Assembly (NCBI GenBank): GCA_947493585.1
Contig: CANLRI010000001.1
Location: 186,001 to 250,000, forward strand
From: an uncultured Planococcus sp.
GTDB taxonomy: Bacteria > Bacillota > Bacilli > Bacillales_A > Planococcaceae
DNA length: 64,000 nt
Direction of reading: 5' to 3'
The position numbers and the translations under genes were made by a program. Positions within the stretch are counted from its first letter, which is position 1; each line of letters starts with the position of its first letter. Shown here piece by piece: positions 18,369 to 27,076 of this stretch. The notes under the pieces were generated by a model. That model worked only from the letters and a program-made list of their open reading frames with translations. It did no database searches and was not told where the DNA came from.

Positions 18369-18531
18369 GCTACAACTATTTTTAAGTACTGCTTCTGTAA
18401 TGAAGGAAAAGATTGAATATCTTGTATTTGAATAATTTTCAGCATTTTTCGCCAACTCTTTTTAATGGAGAAGGATGAGTTTTATATGAATTTACCGTTT
18501 GTCCTGTTCGGATTCGAAAGAAATTCTGTCA

Positions 18532-18780
18532 TTAAGTTTTTTTAAAACTGTTTTTAGTTTCAGCAAGTTGTTTAACTAGTTGTTGGTGGTAAAACACTTT
18601 TGACCAAAGGTAAATAGCCAGTCCAATAAGCAAAATGGGCATTTGCCATCCCGTTTTATCATTCAAAACAAAATCATAAAGGGCCCAAACAAAGAGAGCC
18701 ACACTATAAAAGAGGAATCCGTATGTTGAGGATCTCTCTTTTTTTTGTTTTCTTTTGTTCTCTTTTTTCGTTGCTGTCAT
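18532..18780 (-). CDS. Small two-helix membrane protein (copy A)
   Basis: 82 residues: a lysine-rich cytoplasmic N-terminus, two hydrophobic helices (about 22-37 and 47-63, TGWQMPILLIGLAIYLWSKVFY) and a charged tail. The family is not recognised. A clear paralogue occurs at 42202-42432, again on the minus strand and divergent from the GH13-like gene, so the pairing is conserved between cassette copies. AGGGAGGAAAAAG precedes the ATG. Function unknown; a membrane partner for the neighbouring surface proteins is conceivable. Confidence 0.75.
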   Translation of the reverse strand: MTATKKENKRKQKKERSSTYGFLFYSVALFVWALYDFVLNDKTGWQMPILLIGLAIYLWSKVFYHQQLVKQLAETKNSFKKT

Positions 18781-19095
18781 CTTTTTCCTCCCTCACTTCT
18801 TCTGTTTAGGTATTTTTACTAACTGAACTTATCTCGTCAGGTAACTCTAACTCTAATGGATTTAGGCGATTAATCAACTAAGTAATAAGGCAATTCTATG
18901 AAAAAAGATATGTGCATTGGTACTGAACTGGATGGGGAATCAACCATGAAGCAAACATCTTTCTTCACAGTTTCGACGAAACTAAGCTAGAGATACTTGA
19001 TTTTTGATAATATTGCATAGTAGCGATGCCTGCTGTTTGATAAACTAGACCGGACGTAAGGAAATCGATGAGTTTTACCGAAGGAGGAAGTTGGA
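18781..19095. other. Intergenic region between the small membrane protein and the GH13-like gene
   Basis: Divergent intergenic DNA, AT-rich. It must carry promoters for both genes. TTGATTTTTGATAATATTG at about 18999-19017 is promoter-like, but no confident -35/-10 pair, hairpin or RNA motif was identified. Confidence 0.4.
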
Positions 19096-20583
19096 TTGAA
19101 AGCAAAGTGGTTTTTAGCAATTATAACTGGAATTTTATTAGTGAGCTTAGTAACTCCAGCAGCAGCAAATGAAAAGAACTCATTGCAAGATGAAATTATA
19201 TACGATTTGTTAGTCGATCGTTACTTCAACAAAGTTATACAGAATGATTACGAAGTGGACTCGCGGGATTTAACCGCATTCAATGGTGGCGATTTTAAAG
19301 GATTGGCAAGCGAAATGCAGTACATCAAAGATATGGGATTTACAATGGTATCGATTGGGCCGGTATTTGCGACGGATACGTATGACGGAAAAGAAGTAAT
19401 CGATTATCAACAATTTGAACGTCATTTTGGTACGGAGGAGGAGTTTCAAGAGGCCATTGATAAAATCCATGAGTTGGATATGAAAGTAATAATCGATATT
19501 CCAACTCAACGGGTCAGCAAAGAACACGTATGGAACAAAGAGAATCCGGAGTGGTTCTCTGAAAATGAAGATGGAACGATGGCACTGGATACAACAAATC
19601 CGGAAGCTCAAAGAAAATTAATTGATTGGTTCAGTGAATTTGTCGAAGAATATGAAATAGATGGAATTCGCCTACAAACCGCAGATCAATTGGATCAAGA
19701 TTTTATTAGTCAATTTTCAGAAACCATGAAAAGTATTCGGGGTGTCTATATCATAAGCGACTTAGAAATGGGACCTCAATCCGGACTGGATGCGGTTGTA
19801 AAGCCTGGTATAGAAGAGGATTTGCGAAGCAGTTATAAAAATTTCGATCCCCTTTCAACAACTTCTCCGGACTTTGAAGAGACGGCTGAGGGCCAATTAA
19901 CTCGAGTGGATTCTCTTTTAAGCAATCGCTTTACATCTGACATCGTGGCAGTGAGAGGGTTTCCCCCAACGAGATGGAACTTATTGATGTTTCAGTTATT
20001 GACCATGCCCGGAATCCCGATTGTTCAATACGGCTCCGAGATTGCTATGAACGGAAGTGCCCCCCCTGAATCTCACTCTATTTTAAATATGGGGGTAGAC
20101 GAAGAACTGATTGACCACATTACAAGTTTGACTTCGCTTCGAAATCAGTCGGAAGCACTTCGGACAGGAGAAACGGAAGTCTTGCATGAAAAGGATGGCT
20201 GGCTTGTCTATAAACGGTCCAATGAGGAGGAGTCATGGATTATCGCCATAAATAATTCCTCTTCGACCAAGAGTTTAACGTTGCCAGCTGAAGTAATTGG
20301 TGATGACAAAGAAATGCGTGGATTGTTTGAAAATCACGTGGTTCGTCAGAATGATGACGGTGATTACCAAATCACATTGGATCGTGAGTTAGGGGAAGCC
20401 TTCAATGTCATCGAACAAAAGGGATTTAATAAAGCCTATATTGCTGCCTTAATTCTTCTCTATACGCTGTTTATAAGTTTTCTTGTGTTGGCTTGGCGTA
20501 GAGGACGAAAACGGAACTTAGCTAAAGGAAATAAATCAAAGAATAGTGATGTTGAAGAATTCCCAAAACCTAACCATGGGTGA
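19096..20583 (+). CDS. Membrane-anchored GH13 alpha-amylase-like pseudoenzyme (copy A)
   Basis: 495 residues: signal peptide (1-24), a GH13-type (beta/alpha)8 domain (IIYDLLVDRYFN, GGDFKGLASEMQYIKDMGFT), a C-terminal beta domain, one helix (about 448-470, YIAALILLYTLFISFLVLAW) and a basic tail. So it is displayed outside and anchored by its C-terminus. The catalytic nucleophile Asp of the GxRxD motif is Gln194 (GIRLQTAD), the acid/base Glu is Asp222, and NHDTPR is replaced by GFPPTR (288-293); the region I Asn-His is also lost. It therefore should not hydrolyse alpha-glucans. It may bind a carbohydrate or protein. TTG start after AAGGAGGAAG. Paralogue at 42738-44183. Confidence 0.88.
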   Translation: MKAKWFLAIITGILLVSLVTPAAANEKNSLQDEIIYDLLVDRYFNKVIQNDYEVDSRDLTAFNGGDFKGLASEMQYIKDMGFTMVSIGPVFATDTYDGKEVIDYQQFERHFGTEEEFQEAIDKIHELDMKVIIDIPTQRVSKEHVWNKENPEWFSENEDGTMALDTTNPEAQRKLIDWFSEFVEEYEIDGIRLQTADQLDQDFISQFSETMKSIRGVYIISDLEMGPQSGLDAVVKPGIEEDLRSSYKNFDPLSTTSPDFEETAEGQLTRVDSLLSNRFTSDIVAVRGFPPTRWNLLMFQLLTMPGIPIVQYGSEIAMNGSAPPESHSILNMGVDEELIDHITSLTSLRNQSEALRTGETEVLHEKDGWLVYKRSNEEESWIIAINNSSSTKSLTLPAEVIGDDKEMRGLFENHVVRQNDDGDYQITLDRELGEAFNVIEQKGFNKAYIAALILLYTLFISFLVLAWRRGRKRNLAKGNKSKNSDVEEFPKPNHG

Positions 20584-20654
20584 AACGAATTTCACATGTC
20601 AACGCCCAAATTTTGTTATAAGAGTAATGATAGTAAATAAGCATACAAGTAAGC

Positions 20655-20687
20655 AATCCGACTTATATTTATGAGTCGGATTTTTCT
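20655..20687 (+). terminator. Terminator after GH13-like copy A
   Basis: AATCCGACT (20655-20663)/AGTCGGATT (20674-20682) followed by TTTCT; separates the GH13-like and M23-like genes into two transcription units. Confidence 0.8.
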
Positions 20688-20752
20688 ATCCCCTAATATT
20701 TTCAAGTAAAAATGTTAAATTGTTATTATTTTAAACCAAAATGAAATGTGAC

Positions 20753-20785
20753 TGTAACAAACCAAGTCATATGAGGTGTTACAAT
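20753..20785 (+). promoter_or_regulatory. Conserved promoter region of the M23-like gene (copy A)
   Basis: TGTAACAAA at 20753 and a -10-like TACAAT at 20780-20785 are 27 bases apart start to start, exactly as TGTAACAAA/TACACT at 44388/44415 before the paralogue. TGTAAC fits one half of the WalR consensus (TGTWAH), but a correctly spaced second half is not present, so WalR control is only suggested. Confidence 0.45.
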
Positions 20786-20965
20786 AACAGAGCCGGAATT
20801 TATAGAGAACTAAAAATAGTGATATTAAACTAGGTTTTAAAACTCATGAAGTTAACTGATAGCTACTTAGTAAATGACTTTAACGGATGTACACGCATAT
20901 TTTAATTTTTATAAATAGAACGATATAGAGAGAAATGAAGTGGGATTTGAAAGGGGAAACGAAAC

Positions 20966-22399
20966 ATGATATCGAAATGGATGTTGACTGGTTTGACTTC
21001 TGTGTTGGCTTTATCAATGCTAGTACCAACAGCAAGTGCTGATACACTAAGTGAACTAGAACAAAAGAAACAGCAAGTTGAACAGAGGCAAGGCGAATTA
21101 AACTCTGGAATCAACGAAAAGTCGAATGAAATATCTAAAAATAAGTCCACATTGGAAGAAATCATGGCACAAATTCAGGTACTTGATGCTAAAATTCAAG
21201 AAACTGGAGCGAAAATCGCTAGCGTTGAAGGCACTATTGCACAAACAAAAGAGGAAATTGAAGAATTAAAGGCTTCAATTGTTGAACTTGAGCAAAAAAT
21301 TGCTGAACGTACGGAATTACTACAAGAACGGGCACGTGCCATCCAATTAAGTGGAGGCTCGGTGGATTACATAGATGTATTACTTGGCGCAAACAGCTTT
21401 GTTGATTTCATCGACCGTTTTTCAGCCGTGAATACGTTAATCGAAGCAGACCGTAACATCATGCGTGAACAGGCGGCAGACAAAGAATTGCTGGCTGAGC
21501 AAAAAGCACAAGTTGAAACAAAACTTGCTGAGCAAGAAGAACGTCGCGCAGAGTTAGAAACTCTTAAATCTTCACTTGATGGGCAAAAAGCGGAGCAAGC
21601 AGGTCTTGGGAGAGAATTACAAGCTGAACAAGAACGTTTAGCAAGTGAGAAATCCAATTTAGAGGGTCAGCGTGCTGAAGCTCTGGACATCAGTGCGGAA
21701 CTGGAAACACAAATTGTGAATGAACAGAAGCGTCTTGCAGAAGTGGCAAGAAAAGCTGAAGAAGAACGTCAGCGCAAGTTGGCAGCAGAACGAAAAGCTG
21801 CGGCTGAACAGGCGGCGGCTGAACAACAAGCAGCTGAAGAAGCAGCTGCCGCGAGACAAGCTGAAGAAGAACGAAAAGCTGCGGCTGAGAGCAGTACAAA
21901 ATCAGCAGCTGTAAAAACACCGAGCGTGGAAAAATCCGTAGAAGCGAATGCACCAGCCAGTGAGTATGAAGCTCCTGCAGCAGCTTCGGGGTCTCCGTTT
22001 ATCCGACCAGCAGCAGGCAGAAACACCTCTAATTTTGGATGGCGTGATATTGGAGATGGACCTGAATTTACCGCAGGCATGGACATTGCTAATGTTCCAG
22101 GTACACAGGTAATGGCAGCAGCCAACGGCTACGTTTCAAGTGCTGGTACGATGGGCGGACTAGGAAATGCCGTTGTCATTACGCATTCAGTCAATGGGCA
22201 AACGATGACGACCGTATACGGTCATTTGAACTCAATAGATGTTACGACTGGTCAAGCAGTAACTCAGGGACAACGAATTGGGGGCATGGGGAACACCGGA
22301 CGTTCAACCGGTCCCCATCTCCATTTTGAAACACATATCGGCATCTGGAACGGCTCAAGTTCCAATGCAGTCGATCCACGAAATTATATTGGATCTTAA
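20966..22399 (+). CDS. Secreted coiled-coil protein with degenerate M23 domain (copy A)
   Basis: 477 residues: signal peptide (1-25), a long coiled coil (about 28-310) of the CwlO/PcsB/EnvC type with SGGSVDYIDVLLGANSF between helices, an Ala/Glu-rich linker, and a C-terminal M23 (LytM) domain (about 350-477). M23 enzymes use His-x3-Asp and His-x-His. Here Asp373, His420, His451 and His453 remain but the first His is Thr369 (EFTAGMDIA). The paralogue at 44596-46014 shares the change. Loss of a zinc ligand suggests an EnvC-like amidase activator or weakened endopeptidase. AGGGGAAACGAAAC precedes the ATG. Confidence 0.9.
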   Translation: MISKWMLTGLTSVLALSMLVPTASADTLSELEQKKQQVEQRQGELNSGINEKSNEISKNKSTLEEIMAQIQVLDAKIQETGAKIASVEGTIAQTKEEIEELKASIVELEQKIAERTELLQERARAIQLSGGSVDYIDVLLGANSFVDFIDRFSAVNTLIEADRNIMREQAADKELLAEQKAQVETKLAEQEERRAELETLKSSLDGQKAEQAGLGRELQAEQERLASEKSNLEGQRAEALDISAELETQIVNEQKRLAEVARKAEEERQRKLAAERKAAAEQAAAEQQAAEEAAAARQAEEERKAAAESSTKSAAVKTPSVEKSVEANAPASEYEAPAAASGSPFIRPAAGRNTSNFGWRDIGDGPEFTAGMDIANVPGTQVMAAANGYVSSAGTMGGLGNAVVITHSVNGQTMTTVYGHLNSIDVTTGQAVTQGQRIGGMGNTGRSTGPHLHFETHIGIWNGSSSNAVDPRNYIGS

Positions 22400-22402
22400 C
22401 GA

Positions 22403-22440
22403 AAACAGCCAACATCTCTTTAGAGGTTGGCTGTTTTTTA
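22403..22440 (+). terminator. Terminator after M23-like copy A
   Basis: AAAACAGCCAACATCTC/GAGGTTGGCTGTTTTTT hairpin with a T-tract. Confidence 0.88.
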
Positions 22441-22624
22441 TGCGACTTCTTTTTTGCTTTTCTTTTAAATAAAGGACCGATTTCTGAAGTGAAATGAAGG
22501 TAAAGGGGATTATACGAAAGAGACTCAATCTTCAAATACTCATCACATCATTAACGTGAATGTTTGTTGCAGTCAAATTATACTTTCGATATGATAAAGC
22601 GAGAAGAAAGGATGGGACAACGAC

Positions 22625-23188
22625 ATGAGGGTTTTTTCTCTGACAACTTTGTTGCTTATGGTTTTATTACTTTCCGCATGTGGTAATTCTGCAATTGAGG
22701 ATTTTTCATATACAGATCACCGAGAAGAAAAAGTATCGTTGGAAAGTTTAAATGGAACGCCGTGGCTAGCAACGTTTGCTTTTACAAGTTGTGAAACGGT
22801 GTGTCCACCGATGATGTTTAATCTGACAGAGATTCAAGAAGAGTTGAAGGAAAACGGCATGGAAGAGTACAAAATTATTGCATTCAGCGTAGACCCAACA
22901 GTAGATACTCCTGAAAAGATGCAGGAATACTTGACCCAATTCTCAGTTCCAGATGAATCAAAATGGCATTTACTTACAGGTTATACGCAGGAACAGATAG
23001 CGGAATTTGCCAGTGATAATTTCAAGTCATTTGTCAAAAAAGATCCGAGCAGCAATCAAGTTATTCATGGGACTTCTTTTTATTTGGTTGATCGAGAAGG
23101 CAGAGTGGTCAATAATTATGATGGATTCAGTAATGTGCCCGTAGAAGAAATAAGGAAAGATCTTGAAAAATTGATTGAAGATGAGTGA
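22625..23188 (+). CDS. SCO1/SenC family copper chaperone lipoprotein
   Basis: A 187-residue membrane lipoprotein (signal peptide ending LLSAC, lipidated Cys19) with a thioredoxin fold. Cu ligands are Cys56 and Cys60 in CETVCP and a conserved His in VIHGTSFYLVD. SCO proteins deliver copper to, or reduce, the CuA site of cytochrome c oxidase. It occurs only in copy A of the cassette, matching that copy's extra ccdA/resBC genes. The stop codon lies within a 22-bp tandem duplication. Confidence 0.92.
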   Translation: MRVFSLTTLLLMVLLLSACGNSAIEDFSYTDHREEKVSLESLNGTPWLATFAFTSCETVCPPMMFNLTEIQEELKENGMEEYKIIAFSVDPTVDTPEKMQEYLTQFSVPDESKWHLLTGYTQEQIAEFASDNFKSFVKKDPSSNQVIHGTSFYLVDREGRVVNNYDGFSNVPVEEIRKDLEKLIEDE

Positions 23189-23208
23189 AAAATTGATTGA
23201 AGATGAGT
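23165..23208 (+). repeat. 22-bp tandem duplication at the SCO stop codon
   Basis: Two exact 22-base copies (23165-23186 and 23187-23208) span the end of the SCO gene. The first copy encodes the C-terminal EKLIEDE, and TGA at 23186-23188 stops translation just into the second, which is untranslated. It is a simple recent slippage duplication. Confidence 0.85.
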
Positions 23209-23303
23209 GAAAAAATGGTCATATAAACGGAACCCCGATTAAAAATGGATTAAGTGGCACCTTTTTTAACTATGATGCTCCATTTCCACTCAATTAAACC
23301 ATT

Positions 23304-23337
23304 GAAAAAACCAGATCCTCTTGGGATCTGGTTTTCT
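23304..23337. terminator. Bidirectional terminator between SCO and the SurA-like gene
   Basis: AAAAAACCAGATCC/GGATCTGGTTTTCT hairpin with A/T runs on both sides between convergent genes. Confidence 0.85.
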
Positions 23338-23338
23338 C

Positions 23339-24106
23339 TTATAGATGAATGGTTACATCCGCTGATTCGCGAAGCTGCGCCACTAACGCTTGTACAGCTT
23401 CTCCTTCTTTTTGCATTTTTATCTGTTCCTCAAGTTGAGGTTTCACTTCTTCGAATGCTGGCAGTTCTTCGCCACCGGCCTCTTTTTGCTGGGCCTGTGC
23501 TTCATCATAAAATGTCTGGAGTTCTTCATCCGTCGGATTGATTTCGCCAGTCTCTTGTGCAATCAATTGATCTACTTTCACTTGAACTTCTACTTGCTTC
23601 ATCACTTCTTCTTCAGAAACACCCTGCTCTTCAAGTGCAGCCAAAAACTCTTCTGTTGATTCAAGGCCATTTTGCTGTGCCAATTCTTCTATCGTCGTAT
23701 TGGTCTGTTCTTCCGATGCAGTTATCTTCTGTTTTTCAGTTTCTTGAACAAGCAGTTCCTGCGCTACTAAGCTTTCAGCAACTTGCTCTTTTAACTGAGC
23801 CTGGTCAACTTCTTCTCCAGACATCTGTGCCTGCATGGCCATCTGCTGGAATTGTCCTGTATAAGCCGATTCAAATTCTTTTTTATCGATTTCTTCTCCA
23901 TTTACTTCTGCGACAATTTCAGGGATGCCCTCTAGATCCGGTTCAGGCATTTCAGGTTGTTCAGCACTGCTAGCTTCCTGCTCAGCCGCAACTTCCTCCT
24001 GTGATGCTGCTTCCTCGTTCGTTTCTTCTGCAGTTTCACCACCACATGCAGCCAATGCTACCATAGATCCTCCAAGTACTATTGTTAATAACCATTTTCT
24101 AATCAT
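23339..24106 (-). CDS. SurA-N-like lipoprotein (extracytoplasmic chaperone-like)
   Basis: ATG 24106 is chosen because AGAGGAGA lies just upstream; longer in-frame starts add an unconserved leader. 255 residues: lipoprotein signal (MIRKWLL…ALAAC), an acidic Glu/Ala-rich linker (about 24-55), then a SurA N-terminal-type helical domain (VAEVNGEEIDKKEFESAY) to the end. No PPIase domain is present. Such proteins resemble PrsA/SurA chaperones outside the membrane; the role is inferred. Minus strand, downstream of cadA copy A. No counterpart in copy B. Confidence 0.8.
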   Translation of the reverse strand: MIRKWLLTIVLGGSMVALAACGGETAEETNEEAASQEEVAAEQEASSAEQPEMPEPDLEGIPEIVAEVNGEEIDKKEFESAYTGQFQQMAMQAQMSGEEVDQAQLKEQVAESLVAQELLVQETEKQKITASEEQTNTTIEELAQQNGLESTEEFLAALEEQGVSEEEVMKQVEVQVKVDQLIAQETGEINPTDEELQTFYDEAQAQQKEAGGEELPAFEEVKPQLEEQIKMQKEGEAVQALVAQLRESADVTIHL

Positions 24107-24290
24107 CCGTGTTCTCCTCTCGAACATCATGTCCGTAATTGTAGCATATACATTCCAGTTGTAAAAATAGAAACGGTTCAAGGGCACAGCAGTGTCTATC
24201 ATTTGTGTTCAGTTTAATATGCCAGTTTCAGACTGTTTTTTGATTTTAGACACAAGTAGCCTGATTATAAAAAACTCGGAATAGGTGGAA

Positions 24291-24330
24291 GAAGCCACCG
24301 GTTCAAGTAACGTTGAATCGGCGGCTTCTT
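24291..24330 (-). terminator. Hairpin terminator after cadA copy A
   Basis: GAAGCC-CGGTTCAA / TTGAATCG-GGCTTC imperfect hairpin between the cadA stop and the SurA-like gene. The minus strand downstream carries TTTTTTATA after a short gap. Confidence 0.6.
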
Positions 24331-24387
24331 TGTTTACCCAGGCTGTTTATATCCTGCTTTCTATTTTATGAATTTCTCCTAACAAAG

Positions 24388-26496
24388 TTAATATTTGCTC
24401 TTCATCAATCGAAGGGAGTTCAATACAACAATTAAGGTAGCTCCCATATCTGCGAAAATCGCCATCCAGAGTGTGAGCCACCCTGGAATGATCAAAAGCA
24501 ATGCCACTAGCTTCAATCCAAGTGCAAAAGCCACATTTTGATAAATGATGGTCAAGGTTTTGCGACTAAGTCCGATGGTGTAGGGCAGCTTGTCCAAATC
24601 ATCTGCCATGAGGGCAATGTCAGCTGTTTCCAAGGCAGTGTCTGTTCCGGCACCACCCATTGCAATTCCCACCGTGGAACTTGCCAGCGCAGGAGCATCA
24701 TTGACGCCATCCCCAACCATGGCTACTTTGCCAAATTGCTCTCGAAGCGCTTTGATCGTATTCAATTTATCTTCGGGCATCAATTCTGACTTAACTTCTG
24801 ACATATTCAGCTGGTTTCCGATGCCATCTGCAGCTAACCGGTTATCGCCGGTCAACATAACGGTTTTCTCGATGCCCAAATCATAAAGTTTTTGGATAAT
24901 TGTCGAACTGCTTGATCTGACTTGATCAGCTACGGCAATATAACCTTTTATTTCATTGTCTGAGCCTAGCAGCATCACTGTTTTGCCAACAGCTTGAAGA
25001 GCTGTAATCTCTTTTTTTATGTCTCCTGACGTTTCCAATAGATCCGTGAATAAGTTTGGGCTGCCAATATAGAAGGTTTGTCCGTCAATATCGGCTTTTG
25101 CGCCTTTTCCGGTAATCGATTGAAAGTCAGTCACTTCGAGTAAATCGATTGCTGACTTATCTGCATTGCGCAAGATAGCCGAAGCCAAAGGGTGTTGAGA
25201 TAATTTTTCGATAGATGCTGCTGTCTGCACAATTTCTTTTGAACTCATAGTGGATAAGGAAGCAATGTTTGTTACTTCCGGTGTCCCATGGGTTAAGGTT
25301 CCCGTTTTATCGAATGCAATGACTTTGAGGCGGCCTGTTTCTTCTAAATGAATGCCGCCTTTAATCAAGACACCATTTCTTGCGGCGTTTCCGATGGCTG
25401 TGACAATTGCGACTGGTGTAGAAATCACCAGAGCACAAGGGCAACCGACAACCAAAATGGCAAGGGCGCGGTAAATCCATTCATTCCACTCACCACCGAA
25501 AAACAGCGGAGGCAGTACCGCAACCAACAAAGAAATCAACAAGATGGCTGGTGTATAGTATTTGGCGAACTTATCGACGAATTGCTGGGAAGGGGCACGT
25601 TCTGCTTGAGCTTCTTCTACCAAATGAATAATTTTTGCAATGGTGGTGTCTTCAGCTCTTTTCGTCACTCGCACTTCCAAAGAACCTTCTTCATTAAGGG
25701 TTCCGGCGAATACTTCATCGCCTAAGGATTTATGCGTCGGAACAGATTCACCCGTAATCGCTGCCTGGTTTATGGATGAGTCGCCTTTTATGACTTCTCC
25801 ATCCATCGCCAGTTTCTGACCCGGTTTGATGATCATAATGTCATCGATTTGAATATCATCCACATCGATTTCAAATTCTTTTGTTCCGCGTCTGACGGTC
25901 GCTGTATTCGGGGCAATATCCATTAAGGAACGGATCGAATTTCTAGCTTTGTCCATCGAATAGGTTTCCAGCGCTTCACTGACAGCGAAGAGAAAGACGA
26001 CAACCGCACCTTCTCCCCATTCCCCGATAAGAGCTGCCCCAATAACTGCGATGGTCATGAGTGTGGTCATATCGAATTGCAGTTTGGTCAAATTGCCAAA
26101 GCCCTCTTTAAACAAACTAAAACCGCCAACGAGAATAGCCGTTGCGAAAAGTAAAGTAGAGGCCACGTGCTCTTCCCCTACTAAAACGGTAGACGTATAC
26201 CCAAGAATCACGAAGAATAAGGAAAGCAAGGTTGTCTGGTTTTCTCGTTTCTTCCAAAAAGGTTCTTTTGATTCTATGATTCGTTGTTTGGCCGGATATA
26301 CCTTAATGCCGTCGAATGAGCCTGCTTTTTCCAGCTCTTCAATGGATGCTTCGCCGGCAATGGTGATTTTTGAAGCGCCAAAATTCAACTGAACATCTTG
26401 GACAGAAGGAATTTCCCGAATGTTTTTCTCGAACTTGGCCGCACAGTTGGTGCAGGACAGATTGCGCAGTTAATAAACATTCGTTTCTTTGCTCAT
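24388..26496 (-). pseudogene. cadA: CadA-type Cd/Zn/Pb P1B-ATPase with in-frame stop at codon 9 (copy A)
   Basis: From ATG 26496 (overlapping the cadC stop as ATGA) the frame would encode 702 residues. It has an HMA domain ([14 protein letters not shown]), [29 protein letters not shown] and GDGVNDAP, all typical of CadA. Codon 9 (26472-26470) is TAA, where the paralogue at 46135-48249 has Lys (YKLQNL versus Y*LRNL). No other lesion is visible. An internal TTG at 26388 could start a 666-residue protein lacking the HMA domain, but it has no strong ribosome site. So it is probably a very recent nonsense pseudogene, or a sequencing error. Confidence 0.85.
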
Positions 26497-26882
26497 TTGT
26501 ATCGATCCTCCTCGGCATGCTCAAATGCAATGCGTACCAATTGTTTTACGTGATCGTCTGTCAGTGAATAAAAAACCAATTTCCCTCTTTTCTCATACTT
26601 CGCTAAGCCCATATTTCGCAAATAACGAAGATGGTGAGAGGCTGTGGCCGTTGTGGTCTCAAGAATGTTGGCGACATCACATACACACAGTTCTTTTTCC
26701 AGCGTTAACGCATAGGTGATCTTTAAGCGCGTTGCATCCGAAAGTGCTTTGAAAATCAACTCCACTCCACTGATTCCCACGAGTTTTGGCTGAATTCGCT
26801 CAATTACTTCTTCGTCATAGCAGAAAGTTTGGCAGGTTTCTTGTTTTGTTCCAGTTTTAACTTTGATTTTTAGTTCTTCCAT
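26493..26882 (-). CDS. cadC: CadC-type ArsR metal repressor (copy A)
   Basis: A 129-residue Cd/Pb/Zn-responsive winged-helix repressor. Metal site: Cys17-x3-Cys21 in ETCQTFC at the N-terminus and Cys66-x-Cys68 in ELCVCD, matching CadC C7/C11/C58/C60. The alpha-5 site appears only partly (DDHVKQLVRIAFEHAEED). Its stop overlaps the cadA start by 4 bases. Two CadC-like palindromes lie upstream (26896-26911 and 26957-26972), in the region shared with divergent copC. Confidence 0.93.
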   Translation of the reverse strand: MEELKIKVKTGTKQETCQTFCYDEEVIERIQPKLVGISGVELIFKALSDATRLKITYALTLEKELCVCDVANILETTTATASHHLRYLRNMGLAKYEKRGKLVFYSLTDDHVKQLVRIAFEHAEEDRYK

Positions 26883-26895
26883 GCTCTCACCTCAT

Positions 26896-26972
26896 TCAAA
26901 TGGTTGTTTGATTATGTTCAGTGTAGGAAAAATTCGAAACTTTGTCAATCTTATATTCAAACGATTGTTTAA
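26896..26972. promoter_or_regulatory. Two CadC-type operator palindromes between cadC and copC (copy A)
   Basis: TCAAATGGTTGTTTGA (26896-26911) and TCAAACGATTGTTTAA (26957-26972) share the form TCAAAYGNTYGTTTRA, like the TTCAAA…TTTGAA operators of CadC. Box 1 is near cadC and box 2 near the mid-point towards copC. The same pair occurs at 48637-48711. Confidence 0.75.
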
Positions 26973-27076
26973 ATGTTGTTGTTCGCCTGTTAAAATGAAT
27001 GGGGAATAAAAAGAAGAAGTGCTGTAAAAGCATCAGTTTTACAAGAAAAAAGTTACGAGGAAAGAGGTAAAGTCTA

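Noticed and set aside
21367..22125. Minus-strand Ser/Ala-rich and Leu-rich frames opposite the M23-like gene
   Set aside because: They mirror the Ala/Glu/Lys-rich coiled coil on the coding strand and are composition artefacts.
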